Assembly (NCBI GenBank): GCA_009693865.1
Contig: SHWL01000003.1
Location: forward strand, 20,657-84,656
Source of the DNA: Acetobacteraceae bacterium
GTDB lineage: Bacteria; Pseudomonadota; Alphaproteobacteria; Acetobacterales; Acetobacteraceae
Direction: 5' to 3'
Length of the DNA: 64,000 nt
Of this stretch, positions 53,921 to 63,858 are shown piece by piece. Position numbers and translations under genes: made by a program. A model generated the notes under the pieces. That model saw nothing but the letters and a program-made list of their open reading frames with translations. It was not told where the DNA came from and searched no databases. Every line of letters begins with the position of its first letter. The first letter of the stretch is position 1.

Positions 53921-53945
53921 CCGGATGGGTGCCGCCAGGTTTGGG
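53921..53945. other. GC hairpin
   Basis: TGGCGGCACC and GGTGCCGCCA form a perfect 10-bp stem with a 5-nt loop. There is a preceding A-run (GAAAAAAAC), so on the minus strand it is followed by a T-run and may terminate transcripts of the luciferase-like gene at 54063-55202. Confidence 0.5.
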
Positions 53946-54062
53946 GAGGAGTCCAAGAGAGAAGCAGACAAGAGGAGCTTATCCGCCTCTCAGTGGGGAA
54001 ATTGCCTTGGCCAGAGCCCGGCATCATTGACATGGATCAACGATCCGGATTTTCGGCGTTTT

Positions 54063-55202
54063 TCAGGTCGCGAAGGCCGGCATGACGTCGCGGGCAAACC
54101 AGCGAAGCTGTTCCTCGAACACCGAAGGGGACAGGCCCTCAGCCCAGTGGACCATGAAATCCTCCATGCCGGGGTATTTCGCCTCGATCGATTTGATCCC
54201 ATCGATCACCTGTTGCGGTGAGCCACAGAACCACGCCTTCTGCGCCACGCCGTCGCGCAAGGACGGAATTCGAGCGGGCGCGCCAGGCGTACCCCAGGTG
54301 CGGCCAGTTTCATCGGCGTAGCGGACGAAGCCGAACGGCGCGAACCATTTATATCGTTCGTCATGCGCGGGCTCGATCTCGCGGATCGCTTCCTCCTGGT
54401 CTTTCGCCAGATAAATCCCAGCGCCCCAGATCATGTCCTGGCCGAGTTGCTTGTCACGGCCATGCGCCGCGCAGGCCTCGTGATACGCCCGCACGACATC
54501 GTCGAGGATTTTTTCGCCGTTCAGCACCACCATCGCCTTCAGGTCGTATTTCGCCATCATGTCGATCGTCCGGCCGCTGGCGATCGGCATGTAGATCGGC
54601 ACGGGCCGGTTGATCGGCCGCGGGACGAGGGTGATCTCCTTCAATTTATAGCCGCGGTAGTCGACCTCGGGCGGGCATGTGAAATGCTTGCCCTTGAAAC
54701 TAAAGGAGTCCTCGTTGAAGGCTTTCAGCAGCAGTTGCACACCCTCCTCGAACACCTCGCGATTCTTATCGGCGTCGATCAAGGGGCCGCCGAACGTTTC
54801 CACCTCGCGCGTGTGGTAGCCACGGCCCACGCCCATGATGACGCGGCCGCCGGTCACGATGTCGGCCATCGCGTAATCCTCGGCGAGGCGCAGCGGATGC
54901 CACATCGGCAGCACGTTGAAGCCGCAGCCGAATTTCAGCCGTTCCGTCTGCGTGGCGAGCCAAAGGCCAAGCTGGATCAGGTTCGGCAGGCACTCATAGC
55001 CTTCGTGCTGAAAATGATGCTCGGCGGTCCACAGCGCGTGATAGCCGGTTTCGTCCATTGCGCGGGCCATACGGCGCGCGGTCCAGAACACCTCGGCGAA
55101 CCGGTCGTTGGTGTACCGGCGATCGTTGGCGGGCGTGCCCTGAAGGCCGATATTGTCGAGGTCGATCTGTCCGACATACAGCACGTGAAAACGTTTGATC
55201 AT
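54063..55202 (-). CDS. LLM-class flavin-dependent oxidoreductase
   Basis: A 379-residue luciferase-like monooxygenase. Marks: FGCGFNVLPMWHPLRLAEDYAMADIVTGGR (family core, split here as FGCGFNVLPMWHPL and AMADIVTGGR) and GVGRGYHTREVETFG (flavin site). It is transcribed downstream of the HpaB-like gene with 30 bp between. The pair (two flavin monooxygenases) suggests a two-step oxygenation of an aromatic or terpene-like compound; no reductase component is present. Confidence 0.88.
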   Translation of the reverse strand: MIKRFHVLYVGQIDLDNIGLQGTPANDRRYTNDRFAEVFWTARRMARAMDETGYHALWTAEHHFQHEGYECLPNLIQLGLWLATQTERLKFGCGFNVLPMWHPLRLAEDYAMADIVTGGRVIMGVGRGYHTREVETFGGPLIDADKNREVFEEGVQLLLKAFNEDSFSFKGKHFTCPPEVDYRGYKLKEITLVPRPINRPVPIYMPIASGRTIDMMAKYDLKAMVVLNGEKILDDVVRAYHEACAAHGRDKQLGQDMIWGAGIYLAKDQEEAIREIEPAHDERYKWFAPFGFVRYADETGRTWGTPGAPARIPSLRDGVAQKAWFCGSPQQVIDGIKSIEAKYPGMEDFMVHWAEGLSPSVFEEQLRWFARDVMPAFAT

Positions 55203-55232
55203 GGTGGGTTCCTCTCGTCTATCTCATGGTGG

Positions 55233-56699
55233 TCACGTCTTGACCGGTGGGCCAACCTGACGCCGCGGCATCATCGGTGCCGCCGGAATTGAACTGACAT
55301 CCACGGCTGGCATCGCGAAGTTGATCTCCTTCAGCACCGCGTTGGCGAGTTCGTTGTACCTCCCAAAACTCCGCCGCAACCGCGAGCGCCAGATCGGAAT
55401 GCCCCCGTTGGCGTGCAATTCATACACCGACTCGCGCGCATCGAGCGAAGAACCAACATGATCCCACGCCATCTGCAACAACGCCGCGCGCTGCCTCGCG
55501 GAGTAACCGCCGCCGCTGAACGATTCTTCCAAACCCGCGCCAACCTCGGCGGAGGCGAGATCGGTGTCCGAGGGTGCGACGATCAGCGACGAGCCCGGCA
55601 GGATCCGCAACGTTTCCGTCAGCCGCTGGCGCGCGTTCAGCATCGCGATGCTGCCGACCGCGATGTGATCATGATTGGTGTAGCAATAACCTTCCGGCGT
55701 GAAGCTCGGGTCGAGTTCGGCCGCGATCAGACAGGTGCGGACCGTTTGCACATCCGTGATCATGTCGATCAGCAACTCGATCGTCGGCGCCTGCTGCGTC
55801 AGGCCCATCGCGTCCGCCAACGCGAGGCCAAGGCCAAGCGCGAAATCTCCCTTCGCGAGCCAGCAATAGAGTTGATGCCAGAACAGCCAGCGCGCGATCG
55901 GATCGAGATTGGCATCGAGGAAGAACAACCGGTCATTCGGAATGAACACGTTGTCGAACCACATCTGGCCGTCCAGCTCATCGTTGCGGGACGACAATGG
56001 AGACAGAAACGGGTTGGGGTCGCGCACGGAAACCTTGCGGCACAGGACCGTGACCCCCGCCGCGTTGATCGGCACGATGAAAGTGACGCGATGCCCGTTG
56101 TGCTCGCACGACGAATTGGCCCCGACATACACGTCCTCGGCGTACGCTGGGCTGGTGTGCATGCCGACCTTGCCACTGATGAACAGCCCCTCCGGCGTTT
56201 CCTTGACAACGCGCAGCGCGTTGCGTTCGGCGGGATCGGGACGCAGACGGTAGCCGATCGTGGCGGCGCCGGAGGAAAAGGTCAGGAACCGGCCGGTCTC
56301 GGCGACCGACGCCCGGTACGCGGCGGCGTTTTCGATCTGCGCCGGGAACTTGCCATACGCCCGCACGGTCGTTTCGACGCCCAGGGCAATCAGGTGGCCG
56401 TAGGCGGGCGTATGCGTGACGTTGCCCGCGTTGATGAACGTGGTGGCGGAGTAGCTACGACCGAGCCGCCGCAGATCGGCCGCCGAGCGTGGCAGGATGC
56501 CCCAGACCGGCGTGCCGGATTCAGTGACCAGGGTTTCGCGCCAGGCGAGGTCGAAGTGGCGGTCGTACCAGGTGACGTATTCCTCGACCATCGCGCTGGT
56601 CGCCGGGTGCGTCGCCACGTCTTCCACCAATCCGTCGTTCATCACCCAGATCCGGCGGCCATCGCGCAGGGATGTCCGGTAGTCCACGCCTGTCCGCAT
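55233..56699 (-). CDS. 4-hydroxyphenylacetate 3-monooxygenase (HpaB) family protein
   Basis: A 488-residue FADH2-dependent oxygenase of the HpaB/pyoverdin chromophore class (acyl-CoA dehydrogenase-like fold). Marks are the N-terminal RTGVDYRTSLRDGRRIWV, the FAD-binding RDDE-like HEDVYVGANSSCEHNG region and MWFDNVFIPNDRLFFL. ATG 56699 follows GGAG; a TTG start at 56711 is less likely. It hydroxylates a phenol or related ring next to an existing hydroxyl. The HpaC reductase is not nearby. Confidence 0.85.
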   Translation of the reverse strand: MRTGVDYRTSLRDGRRIWVMNDGLVEDVATHPATSAMVEEYVTWYDRHFDLAWRETLVTESGTPVWGILPRSAADLRRLGRSYSATTFINAGNVTHTPAYGHLIALGVETTVRAYGKFPAQIENAAAYRASVAETGRFLTFSSGAATIGYRLRPDPAERNALRVVKETPEGLFISGKVGMHTSPAYAEDVYVGANSSCEHNGHRVTFIVPINAAGVTVLCRKVSVRDPNPFLSPLSSRNDELDGQMWFDNVFIPNDRLFFLDANLDPIARWLFWHQLYCWLAKGDFALGLGLALADAMGLTQQAPTIELLIDMITDVQTVRTCLIAAELDPSFTPEGYCYTNHDHIAVGSIAMLNARQRLTETLRILPGSSLIVAPSDTDLASAEVGAGLEESFSGGGYSARQRAALLQMAWDHVGSSLDARESVYELHANGGIPIWRSRLRRSFGRYNELANAVLKEINFAMPAVDVSSIPAAPMMPRRQVGPPVKT

Positions 56700-56891
56700 C
56701 GTCGTCTCCAAAAGCCCGCCTGATCGACCGGAGCAAGATTAGACCGGGTGGCCCAACGGGGAAACCGATGGCGGATTGCCAACGGATTTGACCGCGGAAC
56801 CCTCCGGCCGGAGCAGTCGCCGAAATCAGCTACCGCCCACCGCTATTAACCCGCCATAGTCGGCCTCCCCTGGCGATAAGGAGATGCCGAA

Positions 56892-58319
56892 ATGGCGGAC
56901 GAGTCACTCGCGTTCATGCCGGCCACTGAACTGGCGGCGGCCATCCGCGCGCGGCACGTCTCCCCCGTGGAGGTAGCGCGTGCCGCGCTTGACCGGATCA
57001 TCCGCTCGCAACCAACGCTGAACGCCTTCATCACCATCGCGGAGGAGCAGGCGATGGATCAGGCGCGGACAGCCGAGGCGGCGTTGATGCGAGGCGAACC
57101 CGTGGGACCGTTGCATGGCGTCCCGGTCGCGGTGAAGGATCTGGTTCCGACCGCCGGGATTCGCACGACCTGGGGCTCGATGATCTTCAAGGACCATGTC
57201 CCGGACGCCGATGCGATCGTGGTGACGCGCCTGAAACAGGCGGGCGCGATCATCGTCGGAAAAACCACGACGCCGGAATTCGGCCAGCAATGCCTGACCG
57301 AGGCGCCGTTGTTCGGCCGCACGCGCAACGCCTGGCGAGATGACCGCACCTCGGGTGGCAGTTCCGGCGGCTCCGCTGTCGCGGTGGCATCCGGGCTGAT
57401 TCCGTTGGCCGTGGCGACGGATGGCGGCGGCTCGACGCGCATCCCGGCGGCGTGCAACGGGCTGGTCGGGTTCAAGCAGGGGCTTGGGGTGGTGCCTCAG
57501 GAATACGCCCAGGATGGGTTCGGCAATATTTCGTATATCACGCCGATGACGCGAACAGTCGCGGACACCGCGCTCATGCTCAGCGTCATGGCTGGGCCGG
57601 ATCTTCGCGATCCGCTTTCGACCGGGCGCCCGCCGGGGAACTTCATCGCCGCCGCCTCCCCCGACGGAGACCTGGCCGGGTTGCGCATCGCCTGGCGTTC
57701 GCGGCTTGGCAACCACGCCGTCGCGTCGTCAGTTTCGTCCGCCTGTGCGGCGGCGCTCGGCGCTCTGGCGGAATTGGGTGCAAACGTGACGGAATCGACC
57801 AGCCCATTCGAAAACCCGGAATCGGTTTGGTTCGTGAACAACGGCTCCTACAGGCGCGCGCAATTCGGCCACCATTTGGAGCGGCACCGCGCGATCATGT
57901 GTCCAACCTTCGTCCGCCAGATGGACCGGGTCGCGTCATACAGCGCCGCCGAACTGTACGAGGCGATTTTCGCTCGCACCCGGTTGTACCGCCAGGTCCA
58001 GACCTGGTTCGAGACCGCCGACATCGTCGCCATGCCGACCTTGTCCCGGCCCGCATTGCCGATCGATCAGGACTTCTTCGGCCCGATCGAGATCGACAAC
58101 CAAAGCGTCGAGAACATTCGTGCCGCCTGGTATCCTTACACAATGCCGTTCAATCTGACCGGCAACCCGGCGGTCAGCCTGCCATGCGGCTTCGACGCCG
58201 CCGGCATGCCGCTGGCGATCCAACTGGTCGCGCGTCCCGGAGAGGACGAACGCCTGTTGCGGGTGGCCGCGCTGTTCGAGCGGGCGCGACCTTGGGTCGA
58301 CCGCCGCCCACCGGTCTGA
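56892..58319 (+). CDS. Amidase family hydrolase
   Basis: A 475-residue amidase-signature enzyme. The catalytic Ser-cis-Ser-Lys triad is visible: Lys82 in PVAVKDLV, cis-Ser in TSGGSSGGSA (157 or 158) and Ser181 in DGGGSTRIPAACNG. It hydrolyses an amide; GatA-like partner genes are absent, so it is a catabolic amidase. Divergent from the HpaB-like gene across about 190 bp and convergent with the ligase array. Confidence 0.9.
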   Translation: MADESLAFMPATELAAAIRARHVSPVEVARAALDRIIRSQPTLNAFITIAEEQAMDQARTAEAALMRGEPVGPLHGVPVAVKDLVPTAGIRTTWGSMIFKDHVPDADAIVVTRLKQAGAIIVGKTTTPEFGQQCLTEAPLFGRTRNAWRDDRTSGGSSGGSAVAVASGLIPLAVATDGGGSTRIPAACNGLVGFKQGLGVVPQEYAQDGFGNISYITPMTRTVADTALMLSVMAGPDLRDPLSTGRPPGNFIAAASPDGDLAGLRIAWRSRLGNHAVASSVSSACAAALGALAELGANVTESTSPFENPESVWFVNNGSYRRAQFGHHLERHRAIMCPTFVRQMDRVASYSAAELYEAIFARTRLYRQVQTWFETADIVAMPTLSRPALPIDQDFFGPIEIDNQSVENIRAAWYPYTMPFNLTGNPAVSLPCGFDAAGMPLAIQLVARPGEDERLLRVAALFERARPWVDRRPPV

Positions 58320-58484
58320 CTGCCGCTGGTACCACGCTGAAGCGCAGGCATGATGTCATGCCCATGGCTACGCGCCTTGCCGCGAACGATCCTGCGAGAT
58401 GCCTCGGCGACCTCGTCTGACACCGTTCCGAGCGCGCGATCGCCGGGACGTGGCACGAGCGAGGGCGTGGCCTGAAATCCATGC

Positions 58485-60005
58485 TCATTCACCTGACATC
58501 AGGCGGGCTTTCAGAACGTTCCGTCGCACCTTGCCCGTCAGGGTACGCGGGAACCGGGCGGTATAATGGGCGGCGAACGTCACGACGTGCCGCCGCAACA
58601 ATGCCACGAGGCCGGCGCCGATTCGCTCGTCAAGCGCTGGATCGCTCCGCTCGATGAACACGTGCAATTCGCCAATTCCGAGCGAGTTCTCAAGCCCTGT
58701 CATAACCGCGCCGGTAACATCCGGGAGCGCCTTTATTTGCTCTTCGATGAGGTAAGGGGCGATCTTGAGCCCACCCACGATGATCATTTCGTCGGCGCGT
58801 CCAAGCACAATGAGTTTACCGGGTTCGGGGATGATGCCCAGGTCGCTGGTGCGAAACCAGCCGTTGGCGAAACTTCGCGCGGTTTGCTCGTCGTCCCAAA
58901 GATAATGGGTGTTCATGTGAGGCAACCGAACCACGATGATCCCTGGCTCGCCCGCCGCCTTGGGAGTTCCATCGTCATCCACGATCATGGCCGAGACATC
59001 GGGTAGCAAGGTTCCGATATCGGTTTCTTCCATGATGGCGACAGACCCGGCCTCGGTCGATCCGTAGAGACCTATCACGTCGTTCGTCAGATTCTTGCGT
59101 ATCGCCGCGCGCAACGGCACGGACACCGGGCCGCCGAATATCCGGATCGAGCACGTATCCGCCCGTTGCGACGACGCGGATATTTCCGATATCAGACGGA
59201 ACGCATCTCCAACCAACAGAAACGAATGACAAGCGGGAAGCATCCGGATGGTCGTGAGAAAATCATTCTCATTGCAATAGGTCGCCGATACACCCTGCCG
59301 GAGCGCCAGAATGGTATCGGCATACGTGTTTTGCACACTGAACCGGTAGGCCGCCACAAAGTGGTAGCGCCGCCGGTCGTACTTCAAAGTGTATTCGACG
59401 CTCCGATGCTTCGTGGCCACTGAACGCGGCGTGTCGTAGGTGAATTTCTTGCTGCCGGTGGTCCCCGATGTTGGGCCGATTCGGAGAATCGAGTCCGGTG
59501 AGTAACCGGCGTCAAGCGCCTGTAACGCGCTGGCCGTGACCTCGATCGTCGAGATATCGTCCAGCAGACGCGACGAGAGTTCAATCGCGCAAGGATGTCT
59601 AGCGGTGGATTCGGTCGTCGTCTCGATGCACAACATATCGCATCGCTTCAACAACTCGTCATCGCCGGTCAGATCGGATGGGGCCAGCGATAAGTGACTC
59701 GCGCCGGTGACCTCAGTGGCAAGGATCAAAACCAGTTGCGAATATTGCAACTCACTTTGAATGCCGATCACCATCCCCGGCCGGAGCCCTCCCCGCCGCA
59801 GCATCACGCCCGCCTGAACGATGTGCGTCGCGAGCGCCCTGTAGGACCATGACATCACGCCTTCGACGACCGCGACCGCGTCAGGCGTCTCGCGCGCCCA
59901 TCGCGCCACCGCCTGGGCGCCGATCGCCAGATCTTCCGCCGTCAGGCTTGTGTCCGGCGTGATCCCAGCCGGCGCGCGGCCGTCTGGTGAGTTTGGTAAA
60001 GTCAT
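58485..60005 (-). CDS. ANL-superfamily ligase, array member 1
   Basis: A 506-residue adenylate-forming enzyme. Motifs: PTSGTTGSKKF (ATP loop), GLYGSTEAG, WFRTSDLG and the C-terminal catalytic-lysine stretch TGKVRRN. The N-terminal half is short and lacks common carboxylate-binding marks of known ligases. Its start ATG overlaps the stop of member 2 (ATGA), so the two are co-translated. Members 1-4 form a tandem array without carrier-protein genes. Substrate unknown. Confidence 0.82.
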   Translation of the reverse strand: MTLPNSPDGRAPAGITPDTSLTAEDLAIGAQAVARWARETPDAVAVVEGVMSWSYRALATHIVQAGVMLRRGGLRPGMVIGIQSELQYSQLVLILATEVTGASHLSLAPSDLTGDDELLKRCDMLCIETTTESTARHPCAIELSSRLLDDISTIEVTASALQALDAGYSPDSILRIGPTSGTTGSKKFTYDTPRSVATKHRSVEYTLKYDRRRYHFVAAYRFSVQNTYADTILALRQGVSATYCNENDFLTTIRMLPACHSFLLVGDAFRLISEISASSQRADTCSIRIFGGPVSVPLRAAIRKNLTNDVIGLYGSTEAGSVAIMEETDIGTLLPDVSAMIVDDDGTPKAAGEPGIIVVRLPHMNTHYLWDDEQTARSFANGWFRTSDLGIIPEPGKLIVLGRADEMIIVGGLKIAPYLIEEQIKALPDVTGAVMTGLENSLGIGELHVFIERSDPALDERIGAGLVALLRRHVVTFAAHYTARFPRTLTGKVRRNVLKARLMSGE

Positions 60006-61477
60006 GATATTTGGCTCAATCGGTCGTGCAGCAGGTTCCGCTGGACCTTGCCCGTCTGCGTCCGTGGCAGGCGGGTGGCATAATGGGCGGCGAACGTCGA
60101 GACATGCCGTCGAAGCGATGCCACGAGGGCCTGACCGATCCGTTCGTCATGCGTTGGATCGCCCCGTTCGATGAACACGTGCAATTCGCCGATGCCAAGC
60201 TGGTTCTGGAGGCTCAACAGAACCGCGTCGCTGACCCCTTCGATCGATTTGATTTGTTCTTCGAGTGGATAGGGCGCGACCTTGATCCCTCCAATGTTCA
60301 GCATGTCATCGACGCGTCCCATGAGGACAAGCTTACCCGGCGCCAGGTACAGACCTATATCGTTGGTGCGAAACCAACCGTCGACGAAACTCTGGGCGTG
60401 CGCATCGTCGTCCCACAGATAGCCGCCGCTCACACGAGGCGTTCGTACCATGATGATCCCCGGCTCGCCGTCATGCCGTGTTTGCCCGGTTTCATCGACG
60501 ATCCTGATCTCGGTGTCCGGAAGCAAGACACCAACATCGCCGCCGTCGAACAATGCGATGAAACTGGTCTCATTCGACGAATAGCTGCCTCTCACTTCGG
60601 TCGTGATGTACGTTCTGATTGAGGTTCTGAGGGACGGCGACAAGGCGCCACCAATGACGCGGATGGAACAAGAATCGACCCGCCGCGACAATCGTGACGC
60701 GTTGGCCACCAATTGAGGCACATCGCGCAGCACCAGAAATGTATGGCAACCCGGGAGTTTTTCCATAGCCGGAAGGATATCTTCTCCCGTGCGGAAATAT
60801 ACCGTCAGGCCGTACGACAAGGCCAGCATGGTATCGGTGTATGTACTTCTTTGGCTGAATCGGTAGCCTGACACGAAGGGAAAGCGCGTCTGGTCATCCT
60901 TCAGAATATGCTGGACGCCCCGCATGACATGCCAAAGCGAACGTCGCGTGTTGAACATGAACTTCCGGCGGCCGGTTGTACCGGACGTGGATCCTATGCG
61001 GACCACCGCGTCCGGGGGTTGAACGGTTTCCAGCATGGTCACCGTACTGCCGCCGACAGGGGTCCGCGCGAGATCGCCAACCATGCCCACCGGAAGCAGT
61101 AGCACGTTCCCGTGATCAACGGCGCTTCCCTGCGCCATCTCGACGCACAGAAGATCGCACCGCGCCATTACCTCCGGCGCCGCGGCCAAATCGGAGGGCG
61201 CGATCGACATATGAACCGCGCCAATGACTTCGCTGGCCAGGATCAGAACGAGGTGCAAATACTGAATGTCGCATTCGATCCCAACGATCATTCCGGCTCG
61301 CAGGCCGCTCGCTCGTAACATTTCGACAGCCCGCGCGACATTCCACGCAAGCGCTTCATAGGTGTGGTTTTCGCCATTCTCCGTGACCGCGATGGCGTCC
61401 GGGGTCGCGACGGCCCACCTCGCTATCGACCTCGTGTTCGTCATCCCGGGCATGTCATCCACCATCGGATGTTCCAC
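60002..61477 (-). CDS. ANL-superfamily ligase, array member 2
   Basis: A 491-residue paralogue, very close to member 3 (both carry the N-terminal MPGMTNTRSIA and TENGENHTYEALAWN). Motifs: STSGTTGRRKF, GSYSSNET (in place of the usual YGxTE), WFRTNDIG and TGKVQRN. GTG start with GGGAGGG eight bases upstream. Coupled to member 1. Recent duplication is likely. Confidence 0.82.
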   Translation of the reverse strand: MEHPMVDDMPGMTNTRSIARWAVATPDAIAVTENGENHTYEALAWNVARAVEMLRASGLRAGMIVGIECDIQYLHLVLILASEVIGAVHMSIAPSDLAAAPEVMARCDLLCVEMAQGSAVDHGNVLLLPVGMVGDLARTPVGGSTVTMLETVQPPDAVVRIGSTSGTTGRRKFMFNTRRSLWHVMRGVQHILKDDQTRFPFVSGYRFSQRSTYTDTMLALSYGLTVYFRTGEDILPAMEKLPGCHTFLVLRDVPQLVANASRLSRRVDSCSIRVIGGALSPSLRTSIRTYITTEVRGSYSSNETSFIALFDGGDVGVLLPDTEIRIVDETGQTRHDGEPGIIMVRTPRVSGGYLWDDDAHAQSFVDGWFRTNDIGLYLAPGKLVLMGRVDDMLNIGGIKVAPYPLEEQIKSIEGVSDAVLLSLQNQLGIGELHVFIERGDPTHDERIGQALVASLRRHVSTFAAHYATRLPRTQTGKVQRNLLHDRLSQIS

Positions 61478-61606
61478 TGAAGATCCCTCCCTGAGGCTTG
61501 AATGCCATGACGGACGCGGTTGAAAGCAGTGACGCGGCCTTACTCCGCCCAGCCCGCGCGATCGCCGCGGCAGGGAACGGGTCAGGAGGTGACCAGGAGT
61601 CCGCGG

Positions 61607-63070
61607 TCACGTGCCTGGCGCCAGGCGGGCTCTCAGAACGTTCCGCTGGACCTTGCCCGTCTGGGTGCGCGGAAACCGGGCGGCGTAATGGGCGGTGAAC
61701 GTCGAGACATGCCGCCGAAGCGATGCCACGAGGGCCTGACCGATCCGTTCGTCATGCGTCGGATCGCCCCGTTCGATGAAAACATGTAATTCGCCGATAC
61801 CAAGCTTGTCCTGCAGGCTTAGCAGAACGGCATCGCTGACCCCGTCGATCGATTTGATTTGTTCTTCGAGTGGATAGGGCGCGACCTTGATCCCTCCAAT
61901 GTTCAGCATGTCGTCGACGCGTCCCATCACGACAATCTTACCCGGCGCCGGGGTCAGACCTATATCGCTGGTGCGGAACCAACCGTCGGCGAAGCTCCGC
62001 GCGTTCGCGTCTTCGTCCCACAAATAGCCCCCGCCCAGGCGAGGCGATCGCACCATGATGGTTCCTGGCTCGCCCTCCTTCCGTGTTTGTCCGGTTTCAT
62101 CGACGATCCTGACCTCGGTATCCGGAACCAGGGTGCCAACATCGCCATCGTCGAACAACGCGATGGAGCCGGTCTCGTTCGACGAATAGCTGCCTCTCAC
62201 TTCGGTCGTGAGGTGCTTTCTGATTGACGTTCTGAGCGACGGGGACATGGCGCCACCAATGACCCGGATGGAACATGAATCGACTCTCTTTGACGATAGC
62301 GACGCGTTGGCCACCAATTGGGGTACATCGCGCAGCACCACGAATGTGAAGCAGCCCGGAAGTATTTCCAGGATCGGGAGTATATCTTCTCGCGTGCGGA
62401 AATGCACCGCCAGGCCGTGCGCCAATGGCAGCATGGTGGCGCCGTATGTACTTTTTTGGAGAAACCGGTAGCCCGAGACGAAAGGATACCGTGTCTGGTC
62501 GTGCTTCAGAATATACTGGAGAGCCAGCCTGATATGCCAAAGCGAACGGCGCGTGTTGTACATGAACTTCCGGCGGCCCGTCGTACCGGACGTGGTCCCT
62601 ATGCGGACCGCGACATCCGGCGGCTGAATGGCTTCCAGCATGGCCATCGTGCCGTCCGCCGCGGGGCCTCGCGCGAGATCGCCAGCCATGTCGCGCGATA
62701 ACGGTAGCACTCGACCGTGATCGAAAGAGATGCCATTCGCCGCCTCGGTGCACAGCAGATCGCACCGCGCCGCGATCTCGGGCGCTGACACCAAATCGGA
62801 CGCGGCAATCGACATATGAACCGCGCCGATTACTTCAGCCGCCAGGATCAGAATGAGGTGCAAATACTGGATGTCGCATTCGATCCCAACGATCATTCCG
62901 GTTCGCAGGCCGGCCGATTGCAACATTTCAACCGCCCGCGCGACATTCCACGCAAGCGCTTCATAGGTGTGGTTTTCGCCATTCTCCGTGACCGCGATGG
63001 CGTCCGGCGTCGCTTGAGCCCACTGCGCTATCGACCTCGTGTTCGTCATCCCTGGCATGTCATCCGCCAT
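61607..63070 (-). CDS. ANL-superfamily ligase, array member 3
   Basis: A 487-residue paralogue of member 2. Motifs: TTSGTTGRRKF, GSYSSNETG, WFRTSDIG and TGKVQRN. ATG 63070 is chosen because GGAG lies 10 bases upstream; a longer open frame starts at 63097. It is about 130 bp upstream of member 2. The C-terminal 100 residues are nearly identical to member 2, which suggests gene conversion or recent copying. Confidence 0.82.
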   Translation of the reverse strand: MADDMPGMTNTRSIAQWAQATPDAIAVTENGENHTYEALAWNVARAVEMLQSAGLRTGMIVGIECDIQYLHLILILAAEVIGAVHMSIAASDLVSAPEIAARCDLLCTEAANGISFDHGRVLPLSRDMAGDLARGPAADGTMAMLEAIQPPDVAVRIGTTSGTTGRRKFMYNTRRSLWHIRLALQYILKHDQTRYPFVSGYRFLQKSTYGATMLPLAHGLAVHFRTREDILPILEILPGCFTFVVLRDVPQLVANASLSSKRVDSCSIRVIGGAMSPSLRTSIRKHLTTEVRGSYSSNETGSIALFDDGDVGTLVPDTEVRIVDETGQTRKEGEPGTIMVRSPRLGGGYLWDEDANARSFADGWFRTSDIGLTPAPGKIVVMGRVDDMLNIGGIKVAPYPLEEQIKSIDGVSDAVLLSLQDKLGIGELHVFIERGDPTHDERIGQALVASLRRHVSTFTAHYAARFPRTQTGKVQRNVLRARLAPGT

Positions 63071-63211
63071 TTGATACTCCGTCGGAAATCCATCCATGGC
63101 GCCGGCCCGCCATCGCGGAGAAGGTTGAGTTCGGCGGCCTGGGCTGGCACCGTTCCGCGCGCGCGATCGCCGGGACGTGGAGCGAACCAGGAAGTGGCCT
63201 GAAATCCATGC

Positions 63212-63858
63212 TCATTTGCCTGGCGCCAAGCGGGCCTTCAGAGCATTCCGCTGGACCTTGCCCGTCAGGGTGCGCGGAAATCGCGTGGCATAATGGGCGG
63301 CGAACGTCATGACATGCCGCCGCAGCACCGCCACCAGGGCCTGGCCGATGCGTTCATCGAGCGCCGGATCGCTCCGTTCAATGAACACGTGCAGTTCCGC
63401 GACGCCCATCTCATTGGCGTGGCTCATCAGGACCGCATCGTTGATACCTTCGATGGTCCTGATCCGTTCCTCAATTGGGTAGGGCGCCAATTTGATCCCG
63501 CCTATGTTGATCATGTCGTCAGCCCTGCCGATCACGATGAGCTTGCCGGGCGCTGGCACCACGCCGATGTCGCTGGTTCGAAACCACCCATCGATGAAAT
63601 GCTTTCGGGTTTCATCGGCATTCCAAAGGTAGTGAGAACCCATGCGCGGCGACCGCACCATGATGGTGCCGGACTCCCCCATGTTTCTCATTTTGCCATC
63701 GTCATCGACGATCCGGACCGAGACATCCGGAAATAGCTCCCCGACCCCGCCGTCATCGGCTATCGATATATAGCCAGTCTCATTCGAAGAATAGGTGGAA
63801 ACGACTTCGTTGGTGACGCTTGCTTGCAACTCCGCGCGAAGACGCGGTGGCAGCCCCC
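63212..63858 (-). pseudogene. ANL-superfamily ligase, array member 4 (5-prime end lost to an IS)
   Basis: Only the C-terminal part (about 215 residues) remains: LPPRLRAELQASVTNEV joins into STYSSNETG, WFRTSDIG, and TGKVQRN. Homology to members 1-3 stops near 63858, where insertion-sequence DNA begins. The rest of the gene could continue on the far side of the element, beyond the window, or be deleted. Confidence 0.8.

Larger units (their letters stand above)
53529..54062. other. Intergenic region with REP doublet and GC hairpin
   Basis: About 530 bases with no credible gene. A REP-like half-copy near 53695, a full REP doublet (53765-53843), and a perfect hairpin TGGCGGCACC / GGTGCCGCCA at about 53921-53945 are present. 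Open frames in the rest show no homology I recognise. Confidence 0.65.
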
